From: Clostridium sulfidigenes
Lineage (GTDB): Bacteria; Bacillota; Clostridia; Clostridiales; Clostridiaceae
Direction of reading: 5' to 3'
Assembly: GCF_000732635.1 (NCBI RefSeq)
Contig: NZ_JPMD01000011.1
Span: 24,117 to 88,116 of the forward strand
Length of the DNA: 64,000 bases
Shown: one piece after another, positions 16,101 to 25,074 of the stretch
How the letters are laid out: each line of letters starts with the position of its first letter
How positions within the stretch are numbered: the stretch's first letter is position 1
Program-made: the position numbers and the translations under genes
The notes under the pieces: generated by a model
Seen by the model: the letters and a program-made list of their open reading frames with translations, nothing else
What the model was told of the DNA's origin: nothing
Databases searched by the model: none

Positions 16101-17072
16101 TCATTTTCTAATCTCATCTTGATAATCGGTTTTATATTCTTCTACTAAATTTTCAAAATAAGAATCATCTATATCTGAAAAACCCCAATAAAATTCTTCT
16201 TCGTTATAATCTTCAAGACATATTTCTTCATAATACAACTCTTCATCATAAAACTTTTCTTGTTCTCTCATTTCTTTTTCCCATCTCATAGCTAATTCTA
16301 GGTTATGCTCTTCTTGCATATTGTTTCTTTTTTCTTTCTTTTCCTTTTCTAACTTATATTCTTCATTATCTAAGAACCTACCACTGATTAGTTTTTCAAT
16401 TTTAAAAATTCTCTTACTTTTGTCCGGTTTAGTTGTAATCGATATCAAAGCTAATCCCTTAAAATACTTTTCTTTTTTATTTCTTATATTATAATCATGA
16501 TCACAGATATCTATAAATTTATCTATCATCTTTAACTGATATTTTGTTCCTATTTTCCCTTGGTATTCTTTAACCTTTGAACCATTAAATCTAACTACAG
16601 TATTATATTCTTTATTTCGATTTACATTGTTAAATTCTTTTATATCGTTAAAGCTTTTTACAAAATTATAAATATGTTTTACTTCATAATTTTCAATAAT
16701 ATAATTATATTTTTTATAAAGTTTACCTATATTACTTTCACCAAGCTTTCTAAAATCACTAGTAATTCTTAGCAAGTTCAAATATTTATCGCTATTATAA
16801 TTGTTAAAACTAGCTTGTATTACTGTATTTATGCTTATTTTTGAAATTTTTTCATTATAAGTATGCAATCCAAACTTAGCTCCATTAGTATCTATAATTC
16901 TAATAACTTTACCAGTAAATACATCAATCCCTATTATTTTTAAATACTTAACTTCTCTAAACTTTATTGTTTTTGTTACTTCTCGATTTAAAATTATCAC
17001 TATATTTCTAGTTTTTTTAAAAGAGATATCTTCCATTAAAAATTCTTTATTTTTATTAATTATATCCGCCAT
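16101..17072 (-). CDS. Hypothetical protein with acidic C-terminus, 323 aa
   Basis: Not recognised. Residues 1-240 look like a mixed alpha/beta globular region rich in Lys, Ile and Asn. The last 80 residues form a charged helix (EKEKKEKRNNMQEEHN) followed by a strongly acidic, tyrosine-rich tail (EELYYEEICLEDYNEEEFYW). There is no membrane segment. It begins 11 bp after the Smr-domain gene, so the two are likely one operon. It could be a mobile-element or defence-associated gene given the CRISPR neighbour, but nothing in the sequence shows this. Confidence 0.65.
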   Translation of the reverse strand: MADIINKNKEFLMEDISFKKTRNIVIILNREVTKTIKFREVKYLKIIGIDVFTGKVIRIIDTNGAKFGLHTYNEKISKISINTVIQASFNNYNSDKYLNLLRITSDFRKLGESNIGKLYKKYNYIIENYEVKHIYNFVKSFNDIKEFNNVNRNKEYNTVVRFNGSKVKEYQGKIGTKYQLKMIDKFIDICDHDYNIRNKKEKYFKGLALISITTKPDKSKRIFKIEKLISGRFLDNEEYKLEKEKKEKRNNMQEEHNLELAMRWEKEMREQEKFYDEELYYEEICLEDYNEEEFYWGFSDIDDSYFENLVEEYKTDYQDEIRK

Positions 17073-17083
17073 TGTAATACCCC

Positions 17084-17338
17084 CTAATTAAGAATTAAAC
17101 TAGTTATCCCCTGATTTATACCTAGTAACTTTTTCCCTACTCTTTTATTAATAAAGTCTTTTCTAACCATATCTAATAATGATGTGCCATTATGATAACC
17201 ATGAATAACAATGATTTCCTTAATATTTTCAGGTGCATTATTAACCGCTTCATTTAGATACATAGCGGCTTCCCATACCCTCATCCTGTGAAGATCTACT
17301 TTCATTATTTCATTTTCTTTAAATTCATAATACAACAT
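17084..17338 (-). CDS. Smr-domain protein, 84 aa
   Basis: A stand-alone Smr (small MutS-related) domain. The family signatures are VDLHRMRVWEAAMYLNEAV (the DLH motif and following helix) and IIVIHGYHNGTSLLDMVRK (the HGxxxG loop). Smr domains are nucleases that act on DNA or RNA in MutS2 and related proteins. As a solo domain its target is unknown. AGGAGG precedes the ATG. First gene of the leftward cluster 17338-15199. Confidence 0.8.
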   Translation of the reverse strand: MLYYEFKENEIMKVDLHRMRVWEAAMYLNEAVNNAPENIKEIIVIHGYHNGTSLLDMVRKDFINKRVGKKLLGINQGITSLILN

Positions 17339-17753
17339 TGTAAGATTCCTCCTTTTATTTTGCTAAAAATAAAAAGACACTTCTAAAAAATGATTTTAAA
17401 CTTAAAATAATACAACAAACTAAACCCTACAGAATTCTATTCCGTAAAGCTATGCTCTGTTGCGCTAACAACAAGAGTAATTATTGTATCAATCAAAACT
17501 AAATCACTTTTTACAAGCGTCTATATTAATTATAAATACCTTTATGCCAATTGTCAAATATTTTATTATTTATATTTATTATGTATATAACTTAATATTT
17601 AGCAATGACACTCACCATTTTATTTCTAACTTAAATAATTCATTACTAAATACATTTATATAAATATTAAAGTTTCAAATAATAAAAATTATGTTTATAA
17701 AAAATCACAAAAATAGTAGTACCAAAATGGATACTACTATTCCCACCTTATCG
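17339..17753. other. Intergenic region, 415 bp
   Basis: AT-rich. It should hold the promoter of the Smr cluster at its left end and contains the terminator at 17711-17741. A more GC-rich stretch at about 17423-17480 looks like decayed sequence of unknown origin. I see no ORF or RNA gene. Confidence 0.5.
17711..17741 (-). terminator. Intrinsic terminator after the lipoprotein gene
   Basis: AATAGTAGTA pairs with TACTACTATT around a 10-base loop, with a T-run on the minus strand, 13 bp past the lipoprotein stop. Confidence 0.85.
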
Positions 17754-18368
17754 CTATTCTCCACCCTTACCTAGCGCTGAAGAATCCCCACTTTCAATAA
17801 CTTCTCCAGTGGCTTTATCTTTAAAGTTCACTATTGTTTTTGCTGTATCAAAAGATTTTCCATTCATAGCTTGATACATATTTCCAGACATATAAAATCC
17901 TACTGCTACAAAAGGTTGAAGTCCACCATAGGATGCTTTATCAACCATAATATCAAATTGTGTCAAATCATCATTATATTTTATCTCTGCAAAAGAAGGA
18001 TAATTTTCTTTATCAGCTAAAGTCTCCTTAATACTGTCGTCTACTGCCTGTTTCATACTTGCTAATAACTCTTTATGAGTTTTCTTATCCATAATGTAGG
18101 TTACAGAACCGTCTTCATTGACTTTAACTTCATGTACCCCTTTTGCTTTTGCTTCTGTCTCTATAGTAGTCTTATCACTTCCGTCAAAAAAGGCTGCAGG
18201 CAATGTTACTTCTACATCAAATAAATTTTTTTGTGAAGACATCTCTCCCCCGTTACTTTCTGTTTTCTTTTCTGCCTTATCTCCATGGTCTGAGTCCTTT
18301 ACACCACAGCCTACCATTGCAATTGCCATTGTAGTTACAAGTAGTAATGCTAAAATTCTCTTCTTCAT
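17754..18368 (-). CDS. Predicted lipoprotein, 204 aa
   Basis: The N-terminus is a type II signal peptide: KKR, a hydrophobic stretch (ILALLLVTTMAIAMV), then the lipobox VGC, so the mature protein would be lipid-anchored outside the membrane. A Lys/Glu-rich linker follows, then a soluble domain of about 150 residues with alternating strands and helices and a C-terminal KTIVNFKDKATGEVIESG. I cannot assign a function. A decayed copy of its 3' end lies at 18719-18830. Confidence 0.8.
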   Translation of the reverse strand: MKKRILALLLVTTMAIAMVGCGVKDSDHGDKAEKKTESNGGEMSSQKNLFDVEVTLPAAFFDGSDKTTIETEAKAKGVHEVKVNEDGSVTYIMDKKTHKELLASMKQAVDDSIKETLADKENYPSFAEIKYNDDLTQFDIMVDKASYGGLQPFVAVGFYMSGNMYQAMNGKSFDTAKTIVNFKDKATGEVIESGDSSALGKGGE

Positions 18369-18555
18369 AGATTTTTACCCCCATATTTAGCTAATTATAG
18401 CCTTATTTTTATGTTCTTTAACATAATTTTTATAATAACTATGTAAAAACATTATATTTTTTATATTATACTTAAAATTTTAACATAAATTATATTATAT
18501 ATCATTAATTTTACTTAAAAGTATAAATTCAATACATGAAATTATCTATTAGACC

Positions 18556-18641
18556 TCTACTGAAGCCCCAAGACTCTCTGATACTTTCCAATCCATCCTA
18601 GATTTACATTTCTCACTTCACCATTTCTATTTTTACCTATG
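18556..18641 (-). repeat. 86-bp duplicate of the dnaB 3' end
   Basis: This stretch matches 23744-23829, the last 85 bp of the dnaB gene plus one base, with one mismatch and the same orientation. The two copies lie 5,188 bp apart and bracket the first ABC-transporter cassette. It is either the scar of a recombination or one end of an insertion that used the dnaB 3' end as its target. Confidence 0.9.
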
Positions 18642-18660
18642 CAAATTTAACATAATAAAA

Positions 18661-18708
18661 AAGCAAGTAAGTTTTAGAGTAATACTTGTCTCAAAATCTT
18701 ACTTGCTT
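18661..18708 (-). terminator. Intrinsic terminator
   Basis: AAGCAAGTAAG pairs with CTTACTTGCTT, continuing into TTT/AAA pairs, with TTTTTTATT on the minus strand. It follows the decayed lipoprotein fragment and the ABC cassette. Confidence 0.8.
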
Positions 18709-18718
18709 ACATTTTTTA

Positions 18719-18830
18719 TTTATTACTATCCTTGCCTAGTGCTAAAGAATCCCAACTTTCAATGATTTCTCCTGTAGCTTTCTCTTTAAATTATATTTTA
18801 TCTCTGCAAAAGAATGATAATTTTATAATC
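18719..18830 (-). pseudogene. Decayed fragment of a lipoprotein gene
   Basis: About 60 bp match the C-terminal coding end of the lipoprotein at 17754-18368 (roughly 84% by eye). A deletion of about 150 bp follows, then a further matching stretch (TTATATTTTATCTCTGCAAA). It is clearly non-functional. It marks a former second copy next to the ABC cassette. Confidence 0.75.
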
Positions 18831-18831
18831 A

Positions 18832-19518
18832 TCAATACTTTATTTTTATATATCGTGAATCATCATCATAACCAACAACTCCTGAAATATTTATATCAAA
18901 AATTTGATTATTATATTGTAATTTTTCATCTTCTACTATGTATACTAAATCACATGTATATTCTTCTTGTGGCTGGAAATTATATTCAAAATAATCCTTT
19001 TTATCAAAGTCTTCTAATTTGCTAGACATCCAACATTCATAATTATATATTTCATTTTTATCATCTATTACATCTAAACAACATGAATTAAGTGGAAACA
19101 TTCTTTCTGTCTCTCTATTATTTTTAATTGTTACATTTACAATGACATATGACATATTATTAATTAAATTTCCTTTTTCATCTGTAACAAATTCATCACA
19201 ATCTGGAGGATTTGGAAATTGTTTTTTTTCTTTTGTCTTTTCTACTGAGTTAACCTTAAATGTAAGATCAACCGTAAGAACATCTTCACCCATTTCAAAG
19301 ATTTTATCAGCTTCAAATTCGTTAGCTGCAGCTAAACTCTCTTCTGCTTTAATTTCAGCATTTTCTTTGGTTTCTATACCTTCTTTTGTTTCTTTTTTGT
19401 TACTCCATAAGTTAGACTTAGGAAATAATTCATCATTTTTAAATACACTAACACCAATAATAACAACCATAATTATCATAGATGCAATAACAATTCCTTG
19501 TTTCGTTTTTCTATTCAA
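18832..19518 (-). CDS. Membrane-anchored extracellular protein of ABC cassette 1 (DUF4352/DUF5027-like), 228 aa
   Basis: One N-terminal membrane segment (about residues 8-26), a Lys/Glu linker, then an immunoglobulin-like beta domain containing SYVIVNVTIKNN, the typical core of DUF4352-like proteins. It therefore sits outside the cell, anchored by its N-terminus. It is the last gene of a six-gene cassette (three permeases, ATPase, two accessory proteins). Its counterpart in the second cassette is at 39832-40500, sharing the VNVTIxNN core and SSKLExxxxKDYFxxxFxP. Function is unknown; accessory or sensor role is inferred from position. Confidence 0.72.
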   Translation of the reverse strand: MNRKTKQGIVIASMIIMVVIIGVSVFKNDELFPKSNLWSNKKETKEGIETKENAEIKAEESLAAANEFEADKIFEMGEDVLTVDLTFKVNSVEKTKEKKQFPNPPDCDEFVTDEKGNLINNMSYVIVNVTIKNNRETERMFPLNSCCLDVIDDKNEIYNYECWMSSKLEDFDKKDYFEYNFQPQEEYTCDLVYIVEDEKLQYNNQIFDINISGVVGYDDDSRYIKIKY

Positions 19519-19535
19519 CTTTATACCCTACCTTT

Positions 19536-20099
19536 CTAACTAAAATTAAGTTCTACGCATCTTTTTACCGGATACATTTCCAACGTTAGATAAAATTTTC
19601 TATTCTTCAATTCTTTCCATGTTTCTTTATCAAAATGCCTTTCAATCATAGAGTAGGGTAATATTAATTCTTTTTCTTCTCCAGGCTTTAATTCTACTAC
19701 AGGACTTGCATCATCTTCTTTATTAACTTCTTTAAATAATTCTAAACTCAGTCCATTATGCCAACTTACTGATTCCGCCTCAAATTCATAAACCTCTATA
19801 GTTTTAGTCTCCTCACTATTATTCTTAAAGTTAACTTTTACAAAAATAGCCTTCTTTTCTTCATCAGGGAATGGATCCTCTATAGACGCATATATTATTT
19901 TAAGTTCATCATCATTTACAATTTTTGATTCTTCTACACTTAGCTGAACTCCTTCATAATCAAAGGTTTCATTTAAAGTAAATTTTTCTAGTGGTGCTTC
20001 AGGATATTTATTATTTATATATCTAAATCTCATAAAACATACACCTACTAAAATAAGAACTAAGCCTAAAATTATATAGTTCTTACTTCTCTGTTTCAT
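19536..20099 (-). CDS. Membrane-anchored extracellular protein of ABC cassette 1 (DUF5028-like), 187 aa
   Basis: A single N-terminal membrane helix is followed by RYINNKYPEAPLEKFTLNE and a beta-sandwich-like domain (FVKVNFKNNSEETKTIEVYEFEAES). The same protein, 187 residues in the longest frame and highly similar throughout, is encoded at 40522-41076. The start overlaps the end of the ATPase gene by 17 bp. This pair of extracellular accessory proteins always follows the ATPase here, suggesting they work with the transporter. DUF assignment is by memory and tentative. Confidence 0.7.
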   Translation of the reverse strand: MKQRSKNYIILGLVLILVGVCFMRFRYINNKYPEAPLEKFTLNETFDYEGVQLSVEESKIVNDDELKIIYASIEDPFPDEEKKAIFVKVNFKNNSEETKTIEVYEFEAESVSWHNGLSLELFKEVNKEDDASPVVELKPGEEKELILPYSMIERHFDKETWKELKNRKFYLTLEMYPVKRCVELNFS

Positions 20100-20757
20100 T
20101 TAATTTTACCTCCTCCTTCACCTTTATATATTTTTTCATTTCTCCATTTTCTATAAAAAATATTTCATCTGATAGATAACTTAACTCCTCACTATCATGA
20201 CAAGATATTATTATTAATGCTCCTTTATCACGAAGATCTCGAAGTATTTCACTAAGGTTTTTGATGCTGTTTTCATCTAGTGCATTAGTAGGTTCATCTA
20301 ATACAATAATTTTAGCATCTTCCATAATAGCTGCTGCAATTCCTAATTTTTGCTTCATTCCTAGTGAATATTTTTTGAATTTCTTCTTATCTTCAGGATC
20401 TAATCCCACTAATGAAATAGTCTGTTTTATCTTTTCTTCACTAATTTTCCCTTGTATATCTGCAAGTATCTTTAGATTTTTATATCCTGAATAATTAGAT
20501 ATAAAACCAGGGCTTTCAATTAATGCTCCAATACTTTCAGGAAAAGAAAGCTCTTTACCTAAAACTTTTCCATCAATTATAACCTTTCCTTCAGTAGGAA
20601 TCATAAGTCCACAAATTGCCCTCATAAGCATAGTCTTTCCTGAACCATTTTTTCCTTTTAGCCCATAAATTTTACCCTGTTCCATTTTTATATTTATATT
20701 GCTTAAAACTGTATTTTTAGAAATTACCTTAGTTAAATTTTCAACTTCAATATACAT
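20083..20757 (-). CDS. ABC transporter ATP-binding protein, cassette 1
   Basis: A 224-residue ABC ATPase of the single-domain export type. Walker A is GLKGKNGSGKTMLM, the signature is KYSLGMKQKLGIAAA, Walker B is AKIIVLDEPTNALD, and the switch histidine is in IIISCHD. Subunits of this form drive ABC-2-like permeases that export or confer immunity to peptides. Three permease genes lie immediately upstream in the same operon. It is closely related to the ATPase at 41060-41734. Confidence 0.93.
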   Translation of the reverse strand: MYIEVENLTKVISKNTVLSNINIKMEQGKIYGLKGKNGSGKTMLMRAICGLMIPTEGKVIIDGKVLGKELSFPESIGALIESPGFISNYSGYKNLKILADIQGKISEEKIKQTISLVGLDPEDKKKFKKYSLGMKQKLGIAAAIMEDAKIIVLDEPTNALDENSIKNLSEILRDLRDKGALIIISCHDSEELSYLSDEIFFIENGEMKKYIKVKEEVKLNETEK

Positions 20758-20774
20758 ATTATCTCCTTTTACAC

Positions 20775-21647
20775 TTAGTTATTTTTTCCTATAATATCAT
20801 AAGTTTTAAACTTAAAAATCCCTAATGTTATTGATATAAAAGATATAGCCATGCTGAGTATTATACCAGTTGATGTTTCAATTCCCTTTATACCTACCAT
20901 TAAGCTATTTCGTAACAACATTAAATAATTTCCCATTAAAATAGGACTACAATAATAGATCGAGACTATCAAAAAAGATATAATAAAAATATTGCTATAT
21001 ATTAAATTACTGAACATTGCTATGGTAAGCTGCATTAGAGAAAGGGCTACGGATGTGACTATGGGTAAGACTATGCAAGCACTAAACACTCCATTAGCTG
21101 CTAAACTAGAAGTATCTAACTTTAAAACAGCTAAACTAACCTTATGATTAGGAGTTAACGATAGTTCACCATTAATTAAAGAAAACATTGCAATAACTAT
21201 ATACCCTATTGCGTAAAAAATAAGAACATTTCCCATAATCCAAAGGCATTTACTAAGCCACCACTGCCATCGTTTTTTTGAACGTATTAATATTTGAGTT
21301 CCATATTCTTTTAAATCATTCAGTGGATAATAACCTATCACTATTGAAAGAAATATATTTAATAAAACCCATCCCGGTGGTATTTCAATTTTTTCTTTAT
21401 TATCTACTCTATTAGAAATATCAACACCTTTATATAAATCAATAATGTAATTGCCAAAGGTTGGTTTCTCTTTGAAATTATCATATTCTCTACTGATTAT
21501 TAATCCCCTTTGAAAATTAGCACATAGTAATATAAATATAATTAATACCACAGCATACTTTTTCCATCCTTTAATAGTTCCCATGTAATAGTCATGCTTT
21601 ATTTGCATTAAAAAACTTGACTTATTTTCTCCTTTAAAACTATTCAT
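20775..21647 (-). CDS. ABC transporter permease, cassette 1 (third membrane subunit)
   Basis: A 290-residue polytopic protein with about six membrane segments. The N-terminal FLMQIKHDYYMGTIKGWKKY before the first helix is matched by the paralogue at 41766-42638 (FLQIKHDFYKGTIEGWKRY), as is the TQILIRSKKRWQWWLSKCLW loop. It overlaps the preceding permease by 8 bp. Substrate unknown. Confidence 0.85.
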   Translation of the reverse strand: MNSFKGENKSSFLMQIKHDYYMGTIKGWKKYAVVLIIFILLCANFQRGLIISREYDNFKEKPTFGNYIIDLYKGVDISNRVDNKEKIEIPPGWVLLNIFLSIVIGYYPLNDLKEYGTQILIRSKKRWQWWLSKCLWIMGNVLIFYAIGYIVIAMFSLINGELSLTPNHKVSLAVLKLDTSSLAANGVFSACIVLPIVTSVALSLMQLTIAMFSNLIYSNIFIISFLIVSIYYCSPILMGNYLMLLRNSLMVGIKGIETSTGIILSMAISFISITLGIFKFKTYDIIGKNN

Positions 21648-22377
21648 TTAAAAATTCCTTTCTGTCAGCTTTGAACATACCCACATATGTAATAGAAATC
21701 ATTAAAAAAATCCCATAGATTAATCCTATAGCCATGTTAATGGGATTTACCCATTTTGTATAATAAATACTTATAAGTCTATAAAATATAGGACAATAAT
21801 AATCGACTATTCCCACTGTAATAATTACAATGAGAGAGATACTACTTTTATTGGTTATCCAATAAATAAGCATAGTTAATAAAGTTATAACAAGTATTCT
21901 AATAAAAGATATTATGAAAAATGCCATTACAACATTAATAAACTTAATATCACTACAGATCATATTGGTTTCTCCAAAGAAAATACTTCTTCTCCTATCC
22001 CAATTTATATAGCTATTGCACAATAAACCACCTACCCCATAGGTGCATAGTAGCAAATATATAGTTGAAAATAAGGAGAACAGTATACTTTTATACACTT
22101 CTTTTAACCAAAGTAATTTTTTACTCTTTTGCTTTAATACAAACATAGTAGAAAAATCATTTTTAAATAGGTGCAACAGCAAGAATACATTAACAATCAT
22201 TAACTCAATGCCAAAAAATAATGTTCCAGAAACATCTACAAAGTAATCAGCTAATGTAAATTTAAATCCACCTAACAAAGAAACTTTCATTGAGTGTCTT
22301 AAATATAGAAAAGTTAATGATGCTACGATGATCATGTATACTATTACCCATAAAAAATTAGACTTAATATTTCTCAT
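21640..22377 (-). CDS. ABC transporter permease, cassette 1 (second membrane subunit)
   Basis: A 245-residue membrane protein with six predicted helices and few charged residues. It is paralogous to 42631-43395, with shared pattern LKQKSKKLLWLKEVYKxxLxSxxSxIxxxLCTY. It lies between two other permeases in the same operon. No transport motif identifies the substrate. Confidence 0.82.
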   Translation of the reverse strand: MRNIKSNFLWVIVYMIIVASLTFLYLRHSMKVSLLGGFKFTLADYFVDVSGTLFFGIELMIVNVFLLLHLFKNDFSTMFVLKQKSKKLLWLKEVYKSILFSLFSTIYLLLCTYGVGGLLCNSYINWDRRRSIFFGETNMICSDIKFINVVMAFFIISFIRILVITLLTMLIYWITNKSSISLIVIITVGIVDYYCPIFYRLISIYYTKWVNPINMAIGLIYGIFLMISITYVGMFKADRKEFLNE

Positions 22378-22402
22378 AAACTCTTTTGTCCATAATTTAC
22401 AC

Positions 22403-23227
22403 TTAATATATATCTTCTCTCACCCCACTAATTAAAAATGTTGTGGACGTTATAATTCCTAAAAATAAAGTTTCATATAAAATTATTCTATAATCACAGG
22501 TTCCATAACCTGGTTGTAGAAAATAAAGTGGTTCATAATTATTTAATCCCAAAGATGATAATAATGAATATAAGAATAAATAAATTAAGAATGGCGCAAC
22601 TATTACCATAAATCTGTATTCTACTACTAAACTTATGGATAAAGCTATAGTAGCTAAAAATCCACTAAAAATAAAATCTATAATTAGATATCCTAATATA
22701 TAAATAAATGGGTGAATAAAAAATAGCTCTCCCCACATTTGTGCAGCACCAATTAAATATCCTTCTCTTGCTTGTGGTGGATATGATGGTAAAAACATAG
22801 CTGTTATAATAAGACTTATTAATAGCGGTATTACTATAGCAAGTCCACCAGAAATAAATGTAGCTAAATATTTAGATATATAGTAATCTCGCTTCTTAGC
22901 TCTTATAAGCACATTTTTTATATATCCATTTTTCCTATCTAAGAAAAATGAATCTGCAAAGGGAATGGTAGCTAATATAGGAAGTAGCATATAAAATAAA
23001 AAGTTATGCATACTATAGCCAGCATTTCCTATCCACCCAACAAAAATCGTTGGTGGACAATACATTTTAGATTTATTATATTGAAGTACCTCATCTATCC
23101 CCATAGAGGCTGGAATAACAAATTGAATCACATAAGATATCGTTATAAAGCTACCTATAGCTAAAGCAAATAGCATAGATTTACTCTTTAAAGCTCTTTT
23201 TAATTCAATTTTAAATAAATTTTTCAA
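22403..23227 (-). CDS. ABC transporter permease, cassette 1 (first membrane subunit)
   Basis: A 274-residue permease. The TTG start at 23227 is chosen because AAGGTGA precedes it and because the paralogue at 43382-44206 has exactly the same length from its own TTG. A longer frame reaches 23341 but has no matching counterpart. Shared features are KIELKRALKSKSM at the start, PFADSFFLDRKNGYIKNVLIR, and the C-terminal LYFLQPGYGTC. First gene of the operon that runs down to 18832. Confidence 0.85.
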   Translation of the reverse strand: MKNLFKIELKRALKSKSMLFALAIGSFITISYVIQFVIPASMGIDEVLQYNKSKMYCPPTIFVGWIGNAGYSMHNFLFYMLLPILATIPFADSFFLDRKNGYIKNVLIRAKKRDYYISKYLATFISGGLAIVIPLLISLIITAMFLPSYPPQAREGYLIGAAQMWGELFFIHPFIYILGYLIIDFIFSGFLATIALSISLVVEYRFMVIVAPFLIYLFLYSLLSSLGLNNYEPLYFLQPGYGTCDYRIILYETLFLGIITSTTFLISGVREDIY

Positions 23228-23743
23228 AATTTCACCTTCTTTTATTCTATTTTTAAATTCTATATTAATAAAGGTTAAGGTAGAAATAATATGTAATACT
23301 ATTTCTACCTTTAAATTTAAAGTTACATAAAAACTTGCCATAATTTAATAAATATAACTCTCTATTAAATTGTATAAATACAGTATTGCTTCTGTATTTT
23401 TCAATTACAATACGTATCAATTAATAATATTATATAAATCTAAAATTACCAATAATCCTGTTATGTATTAAGTGATTTATCATATCAACTTAATAGTATA
23501 CATTTCTAATATAATAATGTGCGCACATTATCTTCACATAAATGTTTAGCCTAGATTTAATATAACAAATTACATGTTACTCACTTGTTACTATTGTAAC
23601 TAATGTTAAATTTTGCTTAAACCTTTAATGCACGAAAGGCTTAATTCTGTACCTAAAATTCGATAAATTTACATTTATTTCCACGAATTTTGAAAGATTT
23701 CAATATTTTAATTGTCTATTCTCATATTTTTTAAGAGTTTTTA
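23228..23743. other. Intergenic region, 516 bp
   Basis: Between the first permease gene and the dnaB stop. It should contain the promoter of ABC cassette 1. The only clear element is the perfect palindrome at 23514-23531. No RNA gene or ORF is seen. Confidence 0.5.
23514..23531. promoter_or_regulatory. Perfect 18-bp palindrome
   Basis: ATAATGTGCGCACATTAT is self-complementary over all 18 bases. It lies about 290 bp upstream of the ABC cassette start and could be an operator. No regulator gene is adjacent. Confidence 0.35.
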
Positions 23744-23744
23744 T

Positions 23745-25073
23745 CTACTGAAGCCCCAACACTCTCTGATACTTTCCAATCCATCCTAGATTTACATTTC
23801 TCACTTCACCATTTCTATTTTTACCTATGATAATTTCCATGATTTCCTTAGGTGCCTCCCCCTCTTCCTCTTTATTTTTATCTTTATTTTCAGTGTCATA
23901 ATAACTTTCTCTGTAAGGAAAGAGCACCATATCTGCATCTTGTTCTATGGATCCAGATTCTCTTAGGTCTGACAGCATTGGTCTTGGATCATTTCTGCTT
24001 TCTGCTGCCCTGGAGAGTTGAGCTAATGCTATGACGGTGATTTTTAAGGATTTTGCCATTGCCTTTAGCTCCCTCGATATCTTTGCAACTTCTTGTTCTC
24101 TAGATGAACTTACTCCTACAGATTCTATGAGCTGAAGATAATCTATTATTATCACATCTAAACCTTCCTTTTGCTTTAAAGTCTTTGCCTTTCCTCTTAT
24201 GGTTGGAAGTGTAGTTGATGTGTCATCTATAAAAATTTTTCTCTTTGAAAGTTCTGAGGCTCCTATGATAAGTTTATTTAGGTGATCTTCTTCTAGATTT
24301 CCACTCTGTATATTTTTTAAAGAAATCAAGCATCTAGCAGAAAGCATTCTTTGTACAAGTTGGTTCTTTGGCATCTCTAGGGAGAATAAGCCCACCTTTG
24401 CCTCTTTAGAAACATGTTGGGCAAGGTTTAAAGCAAAGGCTGTCTTTCCCATGGAGGGTCTTGCAGCTATAATAACTAGTTCTCCAGCTTTTAAGCCTGA
24501 GGTCACTTCATCTAAGTCCTTATACCCTGTGGAAATACCTTCAAGGGCCCTTTTATCCAGGTATCTTTTTTCAATGTGGCTTATGGTACTCTCCAGTGTA
24601 TCCATAATGGGTTCCATATCTTCCATTGCTGCACTGCTATAGGCTTTATGAATATTATCCTCTAACTCTTCCACCACTTGGTCTACAAGGAACTCTCCAT
24701 GACTCTCATCAATGGCTTTTCTGCAAGCTTTTATAACCCTTCTTCTGCTTGCTTTATCTATGATGATTTCACAATAATTTCTTATATTACTTAGGTACAC
24801 AGCAGAACTAGAAAGCTTAGAAAGGTATGTTATACCATTGCATTTTTCTAAAACTTCCCTAGATTTTAGTTCCTCGGAAAGGGTTATTAAATCTATATTA
24901 ATCTCCCTAGCTCTAAGATTTAAAATTCCTCTATAAATAACTTTATGATTTTCATAATAAAAATCGTCTAAGTTTAAAATATCCTCCACTTCATAAATTT
25001 TATCCTTATCGTTAATTAGCACCCCAAGGACTACCTGCTCTGCTTCTAGACTATGTGGCATCACCATATCCAT
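23745..25073 (-). CDS. dnaB: Replicative DNA helicase, DnaB family
   Basis: A 442-residue hexameric helicase that unwinds DNA at the replication fork. The N-terminal domain begins MPHSLEAEQVVLGVLINDK, and the RecA-like domain has Walker A ARPSMGKTAFALNLA, the Walker B-like VIIIDYLQLIE and DLRESGSIEQDADMVLF. Length is normal. It starts one base after the end of the DnaD-like gene and pairs with it, as in phage or mobile-element replication modules, so it may not be the main chromosomal copy. Its last 85 bp are duplicated at 18556-18641. Confidence 0.93.
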   Translation of the reverse strand: MDMVMPHSLEAEQVVLGVLINDKDKIYEVEDILNLDDFYYENHKVIYRGILNLRAREINIDLITLSEELKSREVLEKCNGITYLSKLSSSAVYLSNIRNYCEIIIDKASRRRVIKACRKAIDESHGEFLVDQVVEELEDNIHKAYSSAAMEDMEPIMDTLESTISHIEKRYLDKRALEGISTGYKDLDEVTSGLKAGELVIIAARPSMGKTAFALNLAQHVSKEAKVGLFSLEMPKNQLVQRMLSARCLISLKNIQSGNLEEDHLNKLIIGASELSKRKIFIDDTSTTLPTIRGKAKTLKQKEGLDVIIIDYLQLIESVGVSSSREQEVAKISRELKAMAKSLKITVIALAQLSRAAESRNDPRPMLSDLRESGSIEQDADMVLFPYRESYYDTENKDKNKEEEGEAPKEIMEIIIGKNRNGEVRNVNLGWIGKYQRVLGLQ

Positions 25074-25074
25074 G

